This document shows positions 1 to 7,222 of a stretch of DNA of 8,373 bases, piece by piece (the first letter of the stretch is position 1; each line of letters opens with the position of its first letter). The stretch comes from JAKAIY01 sp036258195. GTDB lineage: Bacteria > Chloroflexota > Ktedonobacteria > Ktedonobacterales > JADMIN01. The stretch covers positions 1 through 8,373 of the forward strand of contig DATAED010000204.1 in assembly GCA_036258195.1 (NCBI GenBank). The letters are read 5' to 3'. The notes below the pieces were generated by a model, which was not told where the DNA came from, did no database searches, and saw only the letters and a list, made by a program, of their open reading frames with translations. The translations under genes were made by a program, and so were the position numbers.

Positions 1-2207
1 CTGGCGCGTCGCTGATGGGGATGGAAGGCGCAGCATGGCGATTAGACTATCTGCTCCAGGCGCGCGATGACCCCAGCCTGCTGCTGCCGCTGAGCGAGGC
101 GTGGGATGAGCGCGGCGCGGTGGCGCGCTACCTCGACCGCCGCTTTGCGCGTCCGTGGGAGCATGCGCTGACCTGGCTGGGGCAGGCCGCGCAGGTGTTC
201 CCGCCCATCGCTGACAGTCTGGCGGATGCGCGGCCAGCGGGATGCGACCTGACGGGCGCCGACGCCTATGCGTTTCTCACGCAGGCGATACCTGCGCTCG
301 AAGAGCTGGGCATCGCCACGCTGGCGCCCGCCTGGTGGAAGCGTGCGCCTGTCAAACCCACCTTACGCCTGGAGGTGCGCAGCCCACGCCACCAGAGTTC
401 CGGGCTGCTCGGTCTCGACGCCGTCCTCACCTTCGACTGGAAAATCGCGCTGGGCGGCGCGGAGCTCACTGCCGAGGAACTGGAGCAGTTGGCGGCATTG
501 AAAGAACCTCTGGTGCGCTTGCGTGGCAAGTGGGTCGAGCTGCGACCCGACGATGTGGCGGCGGCGCTGCGCGCAGTGGCCACGCGCCACGCGCGGCAGA
601 TGTCGCTAGGTGAGGCGGTGCGGCTGGCGATGACCGGGCGCACCGATGCTGGCGGGCTGGTGATAGAGCAGGTACGCGCCGACGAGTGGATTGGCGACCT
701 GCTGGGACGCATGCGCAGCGGCGAGACAATCACCGAGATCGCGCTGCCAGCGGGACTGCGCGCCGAGCTGCGCCCCTATCAGAAGCGCGGCGTGGACTGG
801 CTGGCCTATTTGGCGCGCTTTGGTCTGGGCGCCTGCCTCGCCGACGACATGGGCATGGGCAAGACCGTGGAGTTCCTGGCGCTGCTGGCGCACCTGAAAG
901 AGAGCGGCGCCATCAGCGGCCCGGCGCTGCTGATCTGCCCCACCTCGGTGGTGGGAAACTGGATGCACGAGACCAACCGCTTCACGCCGGAGCTGCGCGC
1001 GCTCGTTCACCACGGCGCCGGGCGGGTGGGCCGCTCCAGCGCGGAGGGCTTTGTCTCTGAAGCGGCGAATAACGACCTGGTCATCACCACCTACAGCCTG
1101 CTGCCGCGCGACCTCAAGGCGCTGGGCGCCGTGAACTGGAGCGTGATCGCGCTCGATGAGGCGCAGTACATCAAGAACGCCGAAACCAAGCAGAGCCACG
1201 CTGCCCGCGCGCTGAGCGCCCCGGTGCGTGTCGCCCTCACGGGCACGCCGGTCGAGAATCGCCTGGCCGAACTGTGGAGCATTATGCAGTTCCTCAATCC
1301 CGGCTACCTTGGCTCGCAGCGCCGCTTCCACGAACAATTCGCCGTGCCGATTGAGCAGCGTTGCGACCAGCGCGCCACCGCCCAATTGCATGCGCTGACC
1401 CGCCCGTTCATCCTGCGGCGGCTCAAGACTGACCCACAGATCATCTCTGACCTGCCAGAGAAAGTGGAGATGCGGGAGTATTGCACGCTCACGCGCGAAC
1501 AGGCGACCCTCTATGAGGCCGTGGTGCGCGATGGCTTGCGGCAGATGGAGCAGAGCGACGATCCTATGGGACGGCGCGGCGTCATCCTGGCGATGCTGAC
1601 TCGCCTCAAGCAGGTGTGCAATCATCCAGCGCATTTCCTCAACGATGGCAGCGCCTTGCTGGGACGCTCTGGCAAGCTGGCGCGGCTGGATGACCTCGTC
1701 ACAGAGCTCCTGGACGATGGCGACCGTGCGCTGATCTTCACCCAGTTCACAGTGATGGGCGAGCGCCTGGTGGGCTACCTGACGGAGCGTTTCGGCCAGG
1801 AGACGCTCTTTCTGCACGGCGGGGTCGCACGCCAGCAGCGCGAGCGGATGGTGGAGCGCTTCCAGTCGGGCGCTGGGCCGTCACTGTTCGTGCTCTCGCT
1901 CCGGGCGGGCGGCACGGGCCTCAACTTGACGAACGCGAACCACGTCATACACTTCGATCGCTGGTGGAATCCTGCGGTCGAAACCCAGGCCACCGATCGC
2001 GCCTTCCGCATCGGCCAGACGCGCAACGTGCAGGTACGCAAGTTTGTCTGCTCCGGTACGCTGGAAGAGCGTATTGATGAGATGATCGAGCGCAAGCGCA
2101 CGCTGACAGAGAATGTCTTTGGCGCCGGTGAGGGCTGGCTGACCGAGCTTTCGACCGACGAGCTGCGCGACATCTTCCGGCTACGCGCCGACGCGGTGGC
2201 CGACTGA
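1..2207 (+). CDS. SNF2-family DEAD/DEAH-like helicase, 5' end outside window
   Basis: ATP-dependent DNA translocase of the SWI2/SNF2 superfamily 2 type. Residues are counted from the ATG at 15. The region up to about residue 200 resembles the SNF2-associated domain (PF12419/DUF3670), with the typical VRLRGKWVEL at 167-176. Two RecA-like lobes follow. Motif I is DDMGMGKT at 277-284 (Walker lysine K283), motif II is DEAQ at 381-384, and an LTGTPVENR motif III follows. Motif V (LRAGGTGLNL) starts near 629 and motif VI (DRAFRIGQ) is at 661-668, so the ATPase core looks intact. The frame stays open to base 3, the ATG at 15 has no ribosome binding site, and homologues are roughly 1,000 residues. 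The true start is therefore upstream and the gene is 5'-partial. It ends in TGA at 2205-2207, and a SWIM-domain gene follows 39 bp later. Family known; the cellular role (repair, transcription or defence) cannot be told from sequence. Confidence 0.93.
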   Translation, partial: GASLMGMEGAAWRLDYLLQARDDPSLLLPLSEAWDERGAVARYLDRRFARPWEHALTWLGQAAQVFPPIADSLADARPAGCDLTGADAYAFLTQAIPALEELGIATLAPAWWKRAPVKPTLRLEVRSPRHQSSGLLGLDAVLTFDWKIALGGAELTAEELEQLAALKEPLVRLRGKWVELRPDDVAAALRAVATRHARQMSLGEAVRLAMTGRTDAGGLVIEQVRADEWIGDLLGRMRSGETITEIALPAGLRAELRPYQKRGVDWLAYLARFGLGACLADDMGMGKTVEFLALLAHLKESGAISGPALLICPTSVVGNWMHETNRFTPELRALVHHGAGRVGRSSAEGFVSEAANNDLVITTYSLLPRDLKALGAVNWSVIALDEAQYIKNAETKQSHAARALSAPVRVALTGTPVENRLAELWSIMQFLNPGYLGSQRRFHEQFAVPIEQRCDQRATAQLHALTRPFILRRLKTDPQIISDLPEKVEMREYCTLTREQATLYEAVVRDGLRQMEQSDDPMGRRGVILAMLTRLKQVCNHPAHFLNDGSALLGRSGKLARLDDLVTELLDDGDRALIFTQFTVMGERLVGYLTERFGQETLFLHGGVARQQRERMVERFQSGAGPSLFVLSLRAGGTGLNLTNANHVIHFDRWWNPAVETQATDRAFRIGQTRNVQVRKFVCSGTLEERIDEMIERKRTLTENVFGAGEGWLTELSTDELRDIFRLRADAVAD

Positions 2208-2246
2208 GCGCCGGATGACGGACGGATCACGGGAGGAGCGCGCACG

Positions 2247-3143
2247 ATGCCGAGAGCGCCGTCGCTGGCGCTGCGCTGGTGGGCGCAGCAATGGATCGAG
2301 CCGGTAGAGAGCCTGGGACCAGAGTTCGGAGGGCGGCTGAGCCGTGCGCGCAGCTACGCCCGCAACCGACGCATCTGGCAGCTGGGCGTGCGTCCGGGCA
2401 TGCTCTCGGCGCAGGCGCTCGGCTCCTTTGGATACTATGCCGTGACCGTGCAGGTCCCATCCAACCCGGATGGCGTCTGGGAGCGAGTGCAGACCACGCT
2501 ATCGGATCGCCCCGCATTGCTGGCGAGCCTGCTAGCGGATGATCTGCCCGCTGATGTCGAGCAGGCGTTCAATGACGCGGGCGGCTCGCTCTTCTATGGC
2601 GATGCCGAACTGCTGGGCTTTCACTGTACGTGCCTGGACTGGCAGCGGCCCTGCAAACACACGCTGGCGGTCTGCTACGACTTCGCCACGCAAGCCAGCG
2701 CGCACCCTGGATTGCTGCTGGCGCTGGCCGGGCGCACCGTGGAGCAGGTCGTGGCAGCGCTGCATGCGCGCTGGGCCGCCACCGACCCGCAGCGCGCCGA
2801 TAGCCTGCCGCCGGTGGATGATCGAGATGATCGAGATGATCGAGATGATCGCCCCCTGCGCGCGGTTGGCTTCTATAGCGCAGGGCCGTCGTTCGACCAG
2901 CTCAGCATTCCATTCGAGACGCCGCGCGTCAACGCTGCGCTGCTGCTCAAGCTGGGCAAGCCGCCCTTCGCCACCGAGGCGGAAGATCCGCTGACACCGC
3001 TGGCCGCCTTCTACGCCGCCATGACCGAGCAAGCGTCGCGTGTGTTGTCCAGGTCGCGCCACACCATCGACTCATCCGAGACCGCTGACACAGCGCGCTC
3101 TGGCGTCGCCCAAGCAGAGGATAGCACAGACAATGAGGTGTGA
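2247..3143 (+). CDS. SWIM zinc-finger domain protein
   Basis: Protein of 298 residues carrying one SWIM-type zinc finger, CxCx6CxH, with C127, C129, C136 and H138. SWIM fingers are predicted to bind Zn and to mediate contacts with DNA or protein, and bacterial examples occur fused to or beside SNF2 ATPases. The region before the finger has the usual family look (YARNRRIWQL near 37-46, then GSFGYYAVTVQV). After the finger comes an acidic/basic linker of four DDR triplets (191-202). A C-terminal segment (RVNAALLLKLGKPPF, then a helix near 250-268) resembles SWIM proteins of high-GC bacteria. The ATG is preceded by GGGAGGAG (2231-2238) at 8 nt spacing, which fixes the start. The 39-bp gap from the helicase stop implies co-transcription, so it is likely an accessory subunit of that helicase (inference). 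No membrane segment or signal peptide is visible. Confidence 0.88.
   Translation: MPRAPSLALRWWAQQWIEPVESLGPEFGGRLSRARSYARNRRIWQLGVRPGMLSAQALGSFGYYAVTVQVPSNPDGVWERVQTTLSDRPALLASLLADDLPADVEQAFNDAGGSLFYGDAELLGFHCTCLDWQRPCKHTLAVCYDFATQASAHPGLLLALAGRTVEQVVAALHARWAATDPQRADSLPPVDDRDDRDDRDDRPLRAVGFYSAGPSFDQLSIPFETPRVNAALLLKLGKPPFATEAEDPLTPLAAFYAAMTEQASRVLSRSRHTIDSSETADTARSGVAQAEDSTDNEV
2817..2851 (+). repeat. 9-bp in-frame tandem repeat (GATGATCGA)
   Basis: Three perfect copies of GATGATCGA and a fourth lacking only its last base lie head to tail inside the SWIM gene. The period is a multiple of three, so they encode DDR four times (residues 191-202) in the linker after the zinc finger. Gain or loss of units would change linker length without breaking the frame. 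Confidence 0.95.
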
Positions 3144-3173
3144 TCGGGCGTGGTGGCGAGCGAGAGGCGCATC

Positions 3174-3224
3174 GAACCGCCTGTGAACCGCCTGTGAACC
3201 GCCTGCGAACCGCCTGCGAACCGC
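3174..3224. repeat. 11-bp intergenic tandem repeat (GAACCGCCTGY)
   Basis: Four full copies and a seven-base fifth copy of an 11-bp unit sit just after the SWIM gene stop. Units 1-2 end in T and units 3-4 end in C, suggesting pairwise duplication. The array lies between the SWIM stop codon and the minus-strand terminator. Its period of 11 bp is close to one helical turn. No function can be assigned from sequence. Confidence 0.95.
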
Positions 3225-3230
3225 ACGGCG

Positions 3231-3262
3231 CAAAAAAAGAGCCGCTTGCGCAGCGGCTCTTG
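3231..3262 (-). terminator. Rho-independent terminator after the chimeric tRNA
   Basis: A perfect 10-bp stem (3237-3246 with 3252-3261, AAGAGCCGCT and its complement) has a 5-nt loop. Read on the minus strand, the stem is followed directly by a run of T (complement of A3232-3238). This is a canonical intrinsic terminator, placed 3-4 nt past the 3' end of the tRNA-like gene. Read on the plus strand it lacks a good T tract, so it acts mainly on minus-strand transcripts. Confidence 0.85.
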
Positions 3263-3264
3263 GG

Positions 3265-3353
3265 CGGAAGGGGTAGGATTCGAACCCACGGATCAGGAAA
3301 CCCCGGTCAGCGGTGTAGCAAACTCGCTGCTCTATCCACTGAGCTACAGCCCC
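3265..3353 (-). tRNA. Chimeric tRNA-like gene with tRNA-Ser 3' half, probable pseudogene
   Basis: The 89-nt element has a class I-like 5' half: acceptor strand GGGGCTG and a good D arm (GCTC/GAGC). Its 3' half is almost identical to the tRNA-Ser at 8034-8123, including a long variable arm, T arm and discriminator G. The acceptor strands GGGGCTG and CCCTTCC do not match: two of seven pairs are mismatched (C5:C68, U6:C67) and two are G:U. The anticodon stem GCG(A)GT/ACCGC needs a bulged A. Relative to tRNA-Ser, the three changes in the 3' half break one variable-arm pair, turn a T-stem G:C into G:U, and alter the anticodon loop (TTGCTAA to TTGCTAC). It has a possible promoter and a strong terminator, so it may be transcribed, but the fold argues against a functional tRNA. 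A scan could still label it tRNA-Ser(GCT). CCA is not encoded. Confidence 0.62.
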
Positions 3354-3379
3354 GTCTGAGCGCCTGATGCGCCTGCCAT

Positions 3380-3409
3380 GGTATACCCAACAGCCTATCG
3401 CCTGAGCAA
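3380..3409 (-). promoter_or_regulatory. Possible sigma70 promoter for the tRNA-like gene
   Basis: On the minus strand TTGCTC (3404-3409) and TATACC (3380-3385) are 18 bp apart, with the tRNA-like 5' end 26 bp beyond the -10 box. The -10 matches consensus at 4 of 6 positions and the -35 at only 3 of 6, so this is a weak call supported mostly by position. Confidence 0.33.
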
Positions 3410-3469
3410 TCTCGCCCACGCACACGGATCGTTTTCGCTCGCTTTCGGCGCCACACGGCCCATGGCGCT

Positions 3470-3475
3470 TATAAT
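3470..3475 (+). promoter_or_regulatory. TATAAT -10 box upstream of the PLP-enzyme operon
   Basis: A perfect TATAAT lies 72 bp before the chosen GTG start of the PLP-enzyme gene. No recognisable -35 hexamer lies 16-18 bp upstream (GGCGCC occupies the 17-bp position) and there is no TGn extension. It is the only plausible promoter element in the 3354-3547 gap for the plus-strand pair. Confidence 0.45.
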
Positions 3476-3535
3476 TCAGAAGGCGACCGCGTCCGCGACG
3501 CTGGCTGTTCTGTGCGGGTCGCCGCGCGGCAGACG

Positions 3536-3543
3536 AAGGGAGA
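3536..3543 (+). promoter_or_regulatory. Ribosome binding site that decides the PLP-enzyme start
   Basis: AAGGGAGA lies 4-5 nt before the in-frame GTG at 3548. The earlier in-frame GTG at 3512 and the later ATG at 3593 have no comparable Shine-Dalgarno sequence, so 3548 is preferred. Confidence 0.7.
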
Positions 3544-3547
3544 CGGT

Positions 3548-4669
3548 GTGGGGAGATCACGCACGCTCACACGCGCCGCGCTCGCCAGCCTCATGCGCGA
3601 GCGCTTCCCTGAGAAGCCGCCTGGCGCCTACCTCGATACCGCCGCGATTGGGCTGGTTCCCAGGGATGTCGCGGTCGCGGTCGCCAGCTGCTACGAGGCG
3701 CTCGGCAGCGGGACCCACGGCGCGACCCACTGGCGACCGGTCGTAGAGCGCGCGACTCGTGCGCTTGCCAGTGAGTTTGGGGTCGCCGACGACGCGATCT
3801 CGTTCATGGCCAGCGCAGGCGAGGCGATCAACGCCATCGCGCGCGCCATTCCCTGGCGACCTGGCGATGAAGTCCTCACGCTGTCGGGCGAGTTCCCCAC
3901 TGTGACGCTTCCCTGGAGTGAGCTGGGCGCGGGCGTGCGGAAGGTCGAAGTCGCTCCCTTGCCCGGCGATGATCGGCTGGGCGCGCTGCTGGCCGCGATT
4001 GGGCCGCGCACACGCGCCGTCACCATCTCGCATGTCAGCTCGTTCACGGGCACAGTGGTGGATCTGGACACCCTGGGTCGCGCCTGTGCGCGGGTCGGCG
4101 CGCTGCTGGTCTGCGACGGCGCGCAGTCGGCGGGCGCAATTCCCGTCAACCTCAGCGATGTGGACTTCTACGTCGCGACCGGTTACAAATGGCTGCTCGC
4201 CGGCTTTGGGACGGCGCTGGTCATCAGCAAGACATCGAGTCTATGGCAGTTGCGGCCAACGCTGCTCGGCTATGGCAATCAGGCGCCGCCTCCTGCCCTG
4301 ACCTACGGGCATCTGAATCTGGCGGGCGTCTATGCGCTGGAGGCCGCCGCTGCCATGCGCCGCGACGTCGGGCTGGAAGCGATCGCTGCCCGCATCGCAA
4401 CGCTCGCCCGCCGGGTTCGCGCTGGCGTGATGGAGTTGGGCTTCAGCGTCGCCGCCGCGCCAGAGCGATCCGCTGGCATCATCAGCCTGCAGGGGCTAGC
4501 AGACGTGGGCGAGGCGGTCGCTCGCCTGGCGCATGCTGGCGTCTCCGTGGCGGAGCGCGCGGGCTATCTGCGCATCTCGCCCAACTTCTACACCGCCGAC
4601 AGCGAGATCGACAGGCTGCTGCGCGCACTCAAGGAGATGCGCCATCGCCCAGCGCCGGAGCGTGAGTGA
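3548..4669 (+). CDS. Aminotransferase class V-fold PLP-dependent enzyme (not a desulfurase)
   Basis: Fold-type I PLP enzyme of 373 residues, related to the cysteine desulfurase / isopenicillin-N epimerase group. Residues count from GTG 3548. The phosphate-binding region is MASAGEAIN (87-95) and GEFPT (114-118) holds the place of the EHHSN segment of SufS-type enzymes. D190 of DGAQSAGAIPV should pair with the pyridine nitrogen. K214 in ATGYKWLLAGFG is the likely Schiff-base lysine, and R342 in LRISPNFY fits the substrate-carboxylate arginine. The C-terminal loop that carries the sulfur-accepting cysteine in SufS/CsdB has no Cys, so desulfurase activity is unlikely; substrate and exact reaction are unknown. 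The usual frame could extend to a GTG at 3512, but that lacks a ribosome binding site. The stop overlaps the next ATG (TGATG), indicating translational coupling with the M61-like peptidase. Probably cytosolic. Confidence 0.88.
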   Translation: MGRSRTLTRAALASLMRERFPEKPPGAYLDTAAIGLVPRDVAVAVASCYEALGSGTHGATHWRPVVERATRALASEFGVADDAISFMASAGEAINAIARAIPWRPGDEVLTLSGEFPTVTLPWSELGAGVRKVEVAPLPGDDRLGALLAAIGPRTRAVTISHVSSFTGTVVDLDTLGRACARVGALLVCDGAQSAGAIPVNLSDVDFYVATGYKWLLAGFGTALVISKTSSLWQLRPTLLGYGNQAPPPALTYGHLNLAGVYALEAAAAMRRDVGLEAIAARIATLARRVRAGVMELGFSVAAAPERSAGIISLQGLADVGEAVARLAHAGVSVAERAGYLRISPNFYTADSEIDRLLRALKEMRHRPAPERE

Positions 4670-6318
4670 TGGGGCCATCTGCACCCAGCTTGCGGCTGAC
4701 GCTGACGCCGCGCCTGCCGGGCGACGCGCCGACAGGTCAGACCGGGATCGAGGTTAGCTATCATCTCAGCGCGCCCAACGTCGAGGCGGGCCAGCCACTG
4801 TTTCGCCTGCCGATCGTGATCGCTGGCATCCCTGGCGCGCCGCTGGGCGCCGACAGTTTCACGGTGACGGATGACGCAGGCGCGCTGGCGCTTCAGCAGG
4901 CAGACGAGGCGCCAACCGCGATGGGCGCCTACCGCCGCTGGATGGGCGCGCGCGCCACGGTCGGTGATCTGACAGTTCGATACTTCGCGCCCGTCCGGCT
5001 CGTGGATAGGTTCACGACCAACGGGCCATTCTACGATCTGCGGGCCGAGGCGGGCGGCGTGTGTGGCGCAGGCGTCACCTTCCTGGCGCTGCCAGACACG
5101 GCGGGCATCTACGATATCGCGATCACCTGGAATCTCGCGCAGGCTCTGGCTGGGGCGCGCAGCGTATGCAGTTGGGGCGAGGGGCCAGTGCGCCTGACCG
5201 GAACGATGGACGACCTGGCCTACACCCACTACATGGCTGGTCCGCTGCGCAGCTATCCCGACGCGGGCGACGCCGCGCCCGCTGTCTTCTCGATGTACTG
5301 GCTCAGCGAACCGAGCTTCGATCCGGTCGCGGTCGCCGCGCAGACCGAGCGGCTGTACTCGACCATGTGCGCGTTCTTTCACGAGCCCGCTCCCGGCTTC
5401 CGCGTCTTCGCGCGCAAGCACCCCTACCAGGGGAACGGCGGGACGGCGGGACGGCGCTCGTTCATGTTTGGCTACAGCGAGGAGACAACGCCGACCGTCG
5501 CTAGCCTGACATCGCTGCTGGCGCACGAGCTGGCGCACAACTGGCCGGGGCTGGATGGCGACTGGGATGAGAACGGCTGGTTCGATGAAGGTACCGCGGA
5601 GTACTACTCCATCACGCTGCTGCGCCGGGGAAGCTTCATTACGGACGACGAGTACCTCGCGTTGATCAACGAGCGCGCACGAGACTACTACACGAATCCC
5701 CTGCAAACGCTCGGTCTGCGCGAGGCGACCGAGCTGTACTGGCGCGATCCACGCGCCCAGCGCATCCCCTATGGGCGCGGACTGTTCTACCTGGTTGATC
5801 TCAACGCCAAATTGCTGGCGCGCTCTGGCGGCGCGCGCTCGCTGGACGATCTGGTTCTCGCGGTCGTCGAGCGGCGGCGTGCGGGTGAGGTCATCCGCGC
5901 TGCGGAGTGGCTCGCGCTGGTGGCGCGCGAGCTGGGCGAGCAGGGGCGGCGGGACTTCGACGCGATGGCGGCTGGCGCGTGGATCATCCCTGCCTCGGAT
6001 GCGCTTGGCCCCCAATTCATGCGCCGCGAGACCGCAGACGCGCCGCTCGATCTGGGGTTTGCGACCTCCAGCTACACCAGCCGTGTTGTCAGCGGGCTGG
6101 TCGCTGGCTCACCTGCCGAGCGGGCAGGCGTGCGGGAGGTCGACCGCATCCTGAGCATTCCCAACTTCTCCAGCATGGAGCAGGCGCCATGGATCGCGAT
6201 TGAGCTGACGCTGGCCCGTGGGGACTCGACGCTGCGCGTGCGGTACGTGCCGCAGGGGGCAAAGGTTCGCAGCTACGAATGGGTTCGGGTAGATCCGCGC
6301 GCCGCATCGCTCAATTGA
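4669..6318 (+). CDS. M61-like zinc metallopeptidase with C-terminal PDZ domain
   Basis: Protein of 549 residues resembling the M61 glycyl-aminopeptidase family (gluzincins). The N-terminal ~170 residues look like the beta-rich M61 N domain. The catalytic centre is HELAH at 286-290 (zinc ligands H286 and H290, general base E287), with WFDEGTAEYYS at 304-314 supplying the third ligand E307, like the NEG motif of M1 enzymes. A PDZ-like domain spans about 460-535 (SGLVAGSPAERAGVREVDRILSI) and probably positions substrates. No signal peptide or membrane segment is seen, so it is likely cytosolic. The ATG overlaps the upstream stop by one base (TGATG), with GGAG at 4657-4660 as ribosome binding site. 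A GTG at 4666 is a one-codon-longer alternative. Its last 8 bp overlap the convergent membrane-protein gene. The H290-E307 gap is 16 residues, slightly shorter than the M1 spacing. The family call is good; the peptide substrate is unknown. Confidence 0.86.
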   Translation: MGPSAPSLRLTLTPRLPGDAPTGQTGIEVSYHLSAPNVEAGQPLFRLPIVIAGIPGAPLGADSFTVTDDAGALALQQADEAPTAMGAYRRWMGARATVGDLTVRYFAPVRLVDRFTTNGPFYDLRAEAGGVCGAGVTFLALPDTAGIYDIAITWNLAQALAGARSVCSWGEGPVRLTGTMDDLAYTHYMAGPLRSYPDAGDAAPAVFSMYWLSEPSFDPVAVAAQTERLYSTMCAFFHEPAPGFRVFARKHPYQGNGGTAGRRSFMFGYSEETTPTVASLTSLLAHELAHNWPGLDGDWDENGWFDEGTAEYYSITLLRRGSFITDDEYLALINERARDYYTNPLQTLGLREATELYWRDPRAQRIPYGRGLFYLVDLNAKLLARSGGARSLDDLVLAVVERRRAGEVIRAAEWLALVARELGEQGRRDFDAMAAGAWIIPASDALGPQFMRRETADAPLDLGFATSSYTSRVVSGLVAGSPAERAGVREVDRILSIPNFSSMEQAPWIAIELTLARGDSTLRVRYVPQGAKVRSYEWVRVDPRAASLN

Positions 6319-6958
6319 TGAGTCCTGCAATGCCGCGCCACAGGAAGAAGCAGCCCACGGCGGCTGAGACGACGACGAGGATAGGGCGATTATATTCCTC
6401 CAGCCAGCGGGCTGCCACTGCGAGTTGATTCGACAATCGGCCCGACACAAGGATGGGAGCGATGATCAGCGCCTCCGCTCCGAGCACGTACAGCAGATAG
6501 GCGATAATGCTCGGCGCGATGTCCAGCTCTGCCGCTTCAATCACGCCGAGCGCTGCCAGGGTAAAGATCCAGGCGCGCGTCGACGTCACGACGAGCAGCG
6601 CTCCCAGCCCCAGCGCCCTCACAGGCGTGAGAGCGCCAACCATGCGCATCAACTGGAGATCGTCCTTCTGAAATATCTGCCTCAGCGCCATCGCCCACAT
6701 CAGGACTCCAAGGACGATCAACAGAGCCGAGACAATCACTCCCGGCGAGACCAGATGGCGGTTTAAGTCGTAGGCGCTCAGGATGGTTCCAAAGGCGATA
6801 CCCTGTAGTATCCGCACCGTCGTGACGCCGACAGCAACCGCGATGGCTTCGACTGTCCCGCGGCCGCTGCTGAGCAGGGCGAGGACGAGCAGAACCCAGC
6901 TTGGCATGGCGATGCTGCCGATGACCAGGGGCACTAGCTGGATGAGGACGCTTCCCAC
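6311..6958 (-). CDS. Six-helix membrane protein, GAP/SfLAP (sulfolipid-1-addressing) type
   Basis: Integral membrane protein of 215 residues. Hydrophobic segments run at about 5-29, 36-60, 72-93, 113-140, 149-171 and 191-212, with a short charged loop (QKDDLQLMR, 97-105) between the third and fourth. The pattern, including LTPVRALGLGALLVVTSTRAW (110-130), resembles the GAP family (PF11139, Sap), whose mycobacterial members help export glycolipids; general function outside mycobacteria is not established. The start is GTG (6956-6958), fixed by GGAGGAGG 8 nt upstream; no ATG precedes it. It is transcribed convergently to the M61-like gene and overlaps its end by 8 bp. The DUF1269 gene lies 264 bp upstream on the same strand, so co-transcription is possible but not implied. 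Family assignment is from overall look, not a diagnostic motif; another small transporter-like family is possible. Confidence 0.7.
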   Translation of the reverse strand: MGSVLIQLVPLVIGSIAMPSWVLLVLALLSSGRGTVEAIAVAVGVTTVRILQGIAFGTILSAYDLNRHLVSPGVIVSALLIVLGVLMWAMALRQIFQKDDLQLMRMVGALTPVRALGLGALLVVTSTRAWIFTLAALGVIEAAELDIAPSIIAYLLYVLGAEALIIAPILVSGRLSNQLAVAARWLEEYNRPILVVVSAAVGCFFLWRGIAGLIN

Positions 6959-6966
6959 AGGTGTAT

Positions 6967-6974
6967 CCTCCTCC
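6967..6974 (-). promoter_or_regulatory. Strong ribosome binding site for the GTG-started membrane protein
   Basis: GGAGGAGG on the minus strand is 8 nt before GTG 6958. Its strength and spacing settle the GTG start. Confidence 0.8.
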
Positions 6975-7222
6975 GTCGTTGTCTCCTGACCTCACCCGAC
7001 GCCTGATGTTGATCGTTGACGGGCGCAGGAATCACGGGGCGCGCCCCCAGCGTGAGGAGGAGTGAAGGTAGTGGGTAGTTTCTGTGTTCAGTCCGGTCAT
7101 CCGCTGGCGCATCGGTGTAGACAACAGCCCCAAACGCAGACGCGTCGCGGGCAAGTCGCTGATCATGGCGCCCTGCCCGCGGAACTCCGTTCCTTCCGTT
7201 CCTTCTGGCGCCGCGGTCGCGC
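6975..7222. other. Intergenic region with palindrome and short repeat, no gene
   Basis: This gap between two minus-strand genes holds a 12-bp perfect palindrome GGGGCGCGCCCC (7036-7047) and two tandem copies of CCGTTCCTT (7187-7204). I see no convincing promoter for the membrane-protein gene and no intrinsic terminator after the DUF1269 stop. Short open frames here lack family features. Confidence 0.6.

Noticed and set aside
606..1817. Long minus-strand open frame (403 codons) inside the helicase gene
   Set aside because: It is antisense to an intact helicase with all motifs, and its product is Arg/His/Gln-rich without domain features. Long antisense frames are expected in GC-rich coding DNA.
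3512..3547. Upstream GTG start for the PLP enzyme
   Set aside because: In frame but without a ribosome binding site, and the added 12 residues are Arg-rich and outside the conserved N-terminus. GTG 3548 has AAGGGAGA at good spacing.
4588..6015. Long minus-strand open frame (475 codons) across the M61-like gene
   Set aside because: Antisense shadow of a gene with a clear zinc site and PDZ domain. Low-complexity Arg-rich product and no plausible start context.
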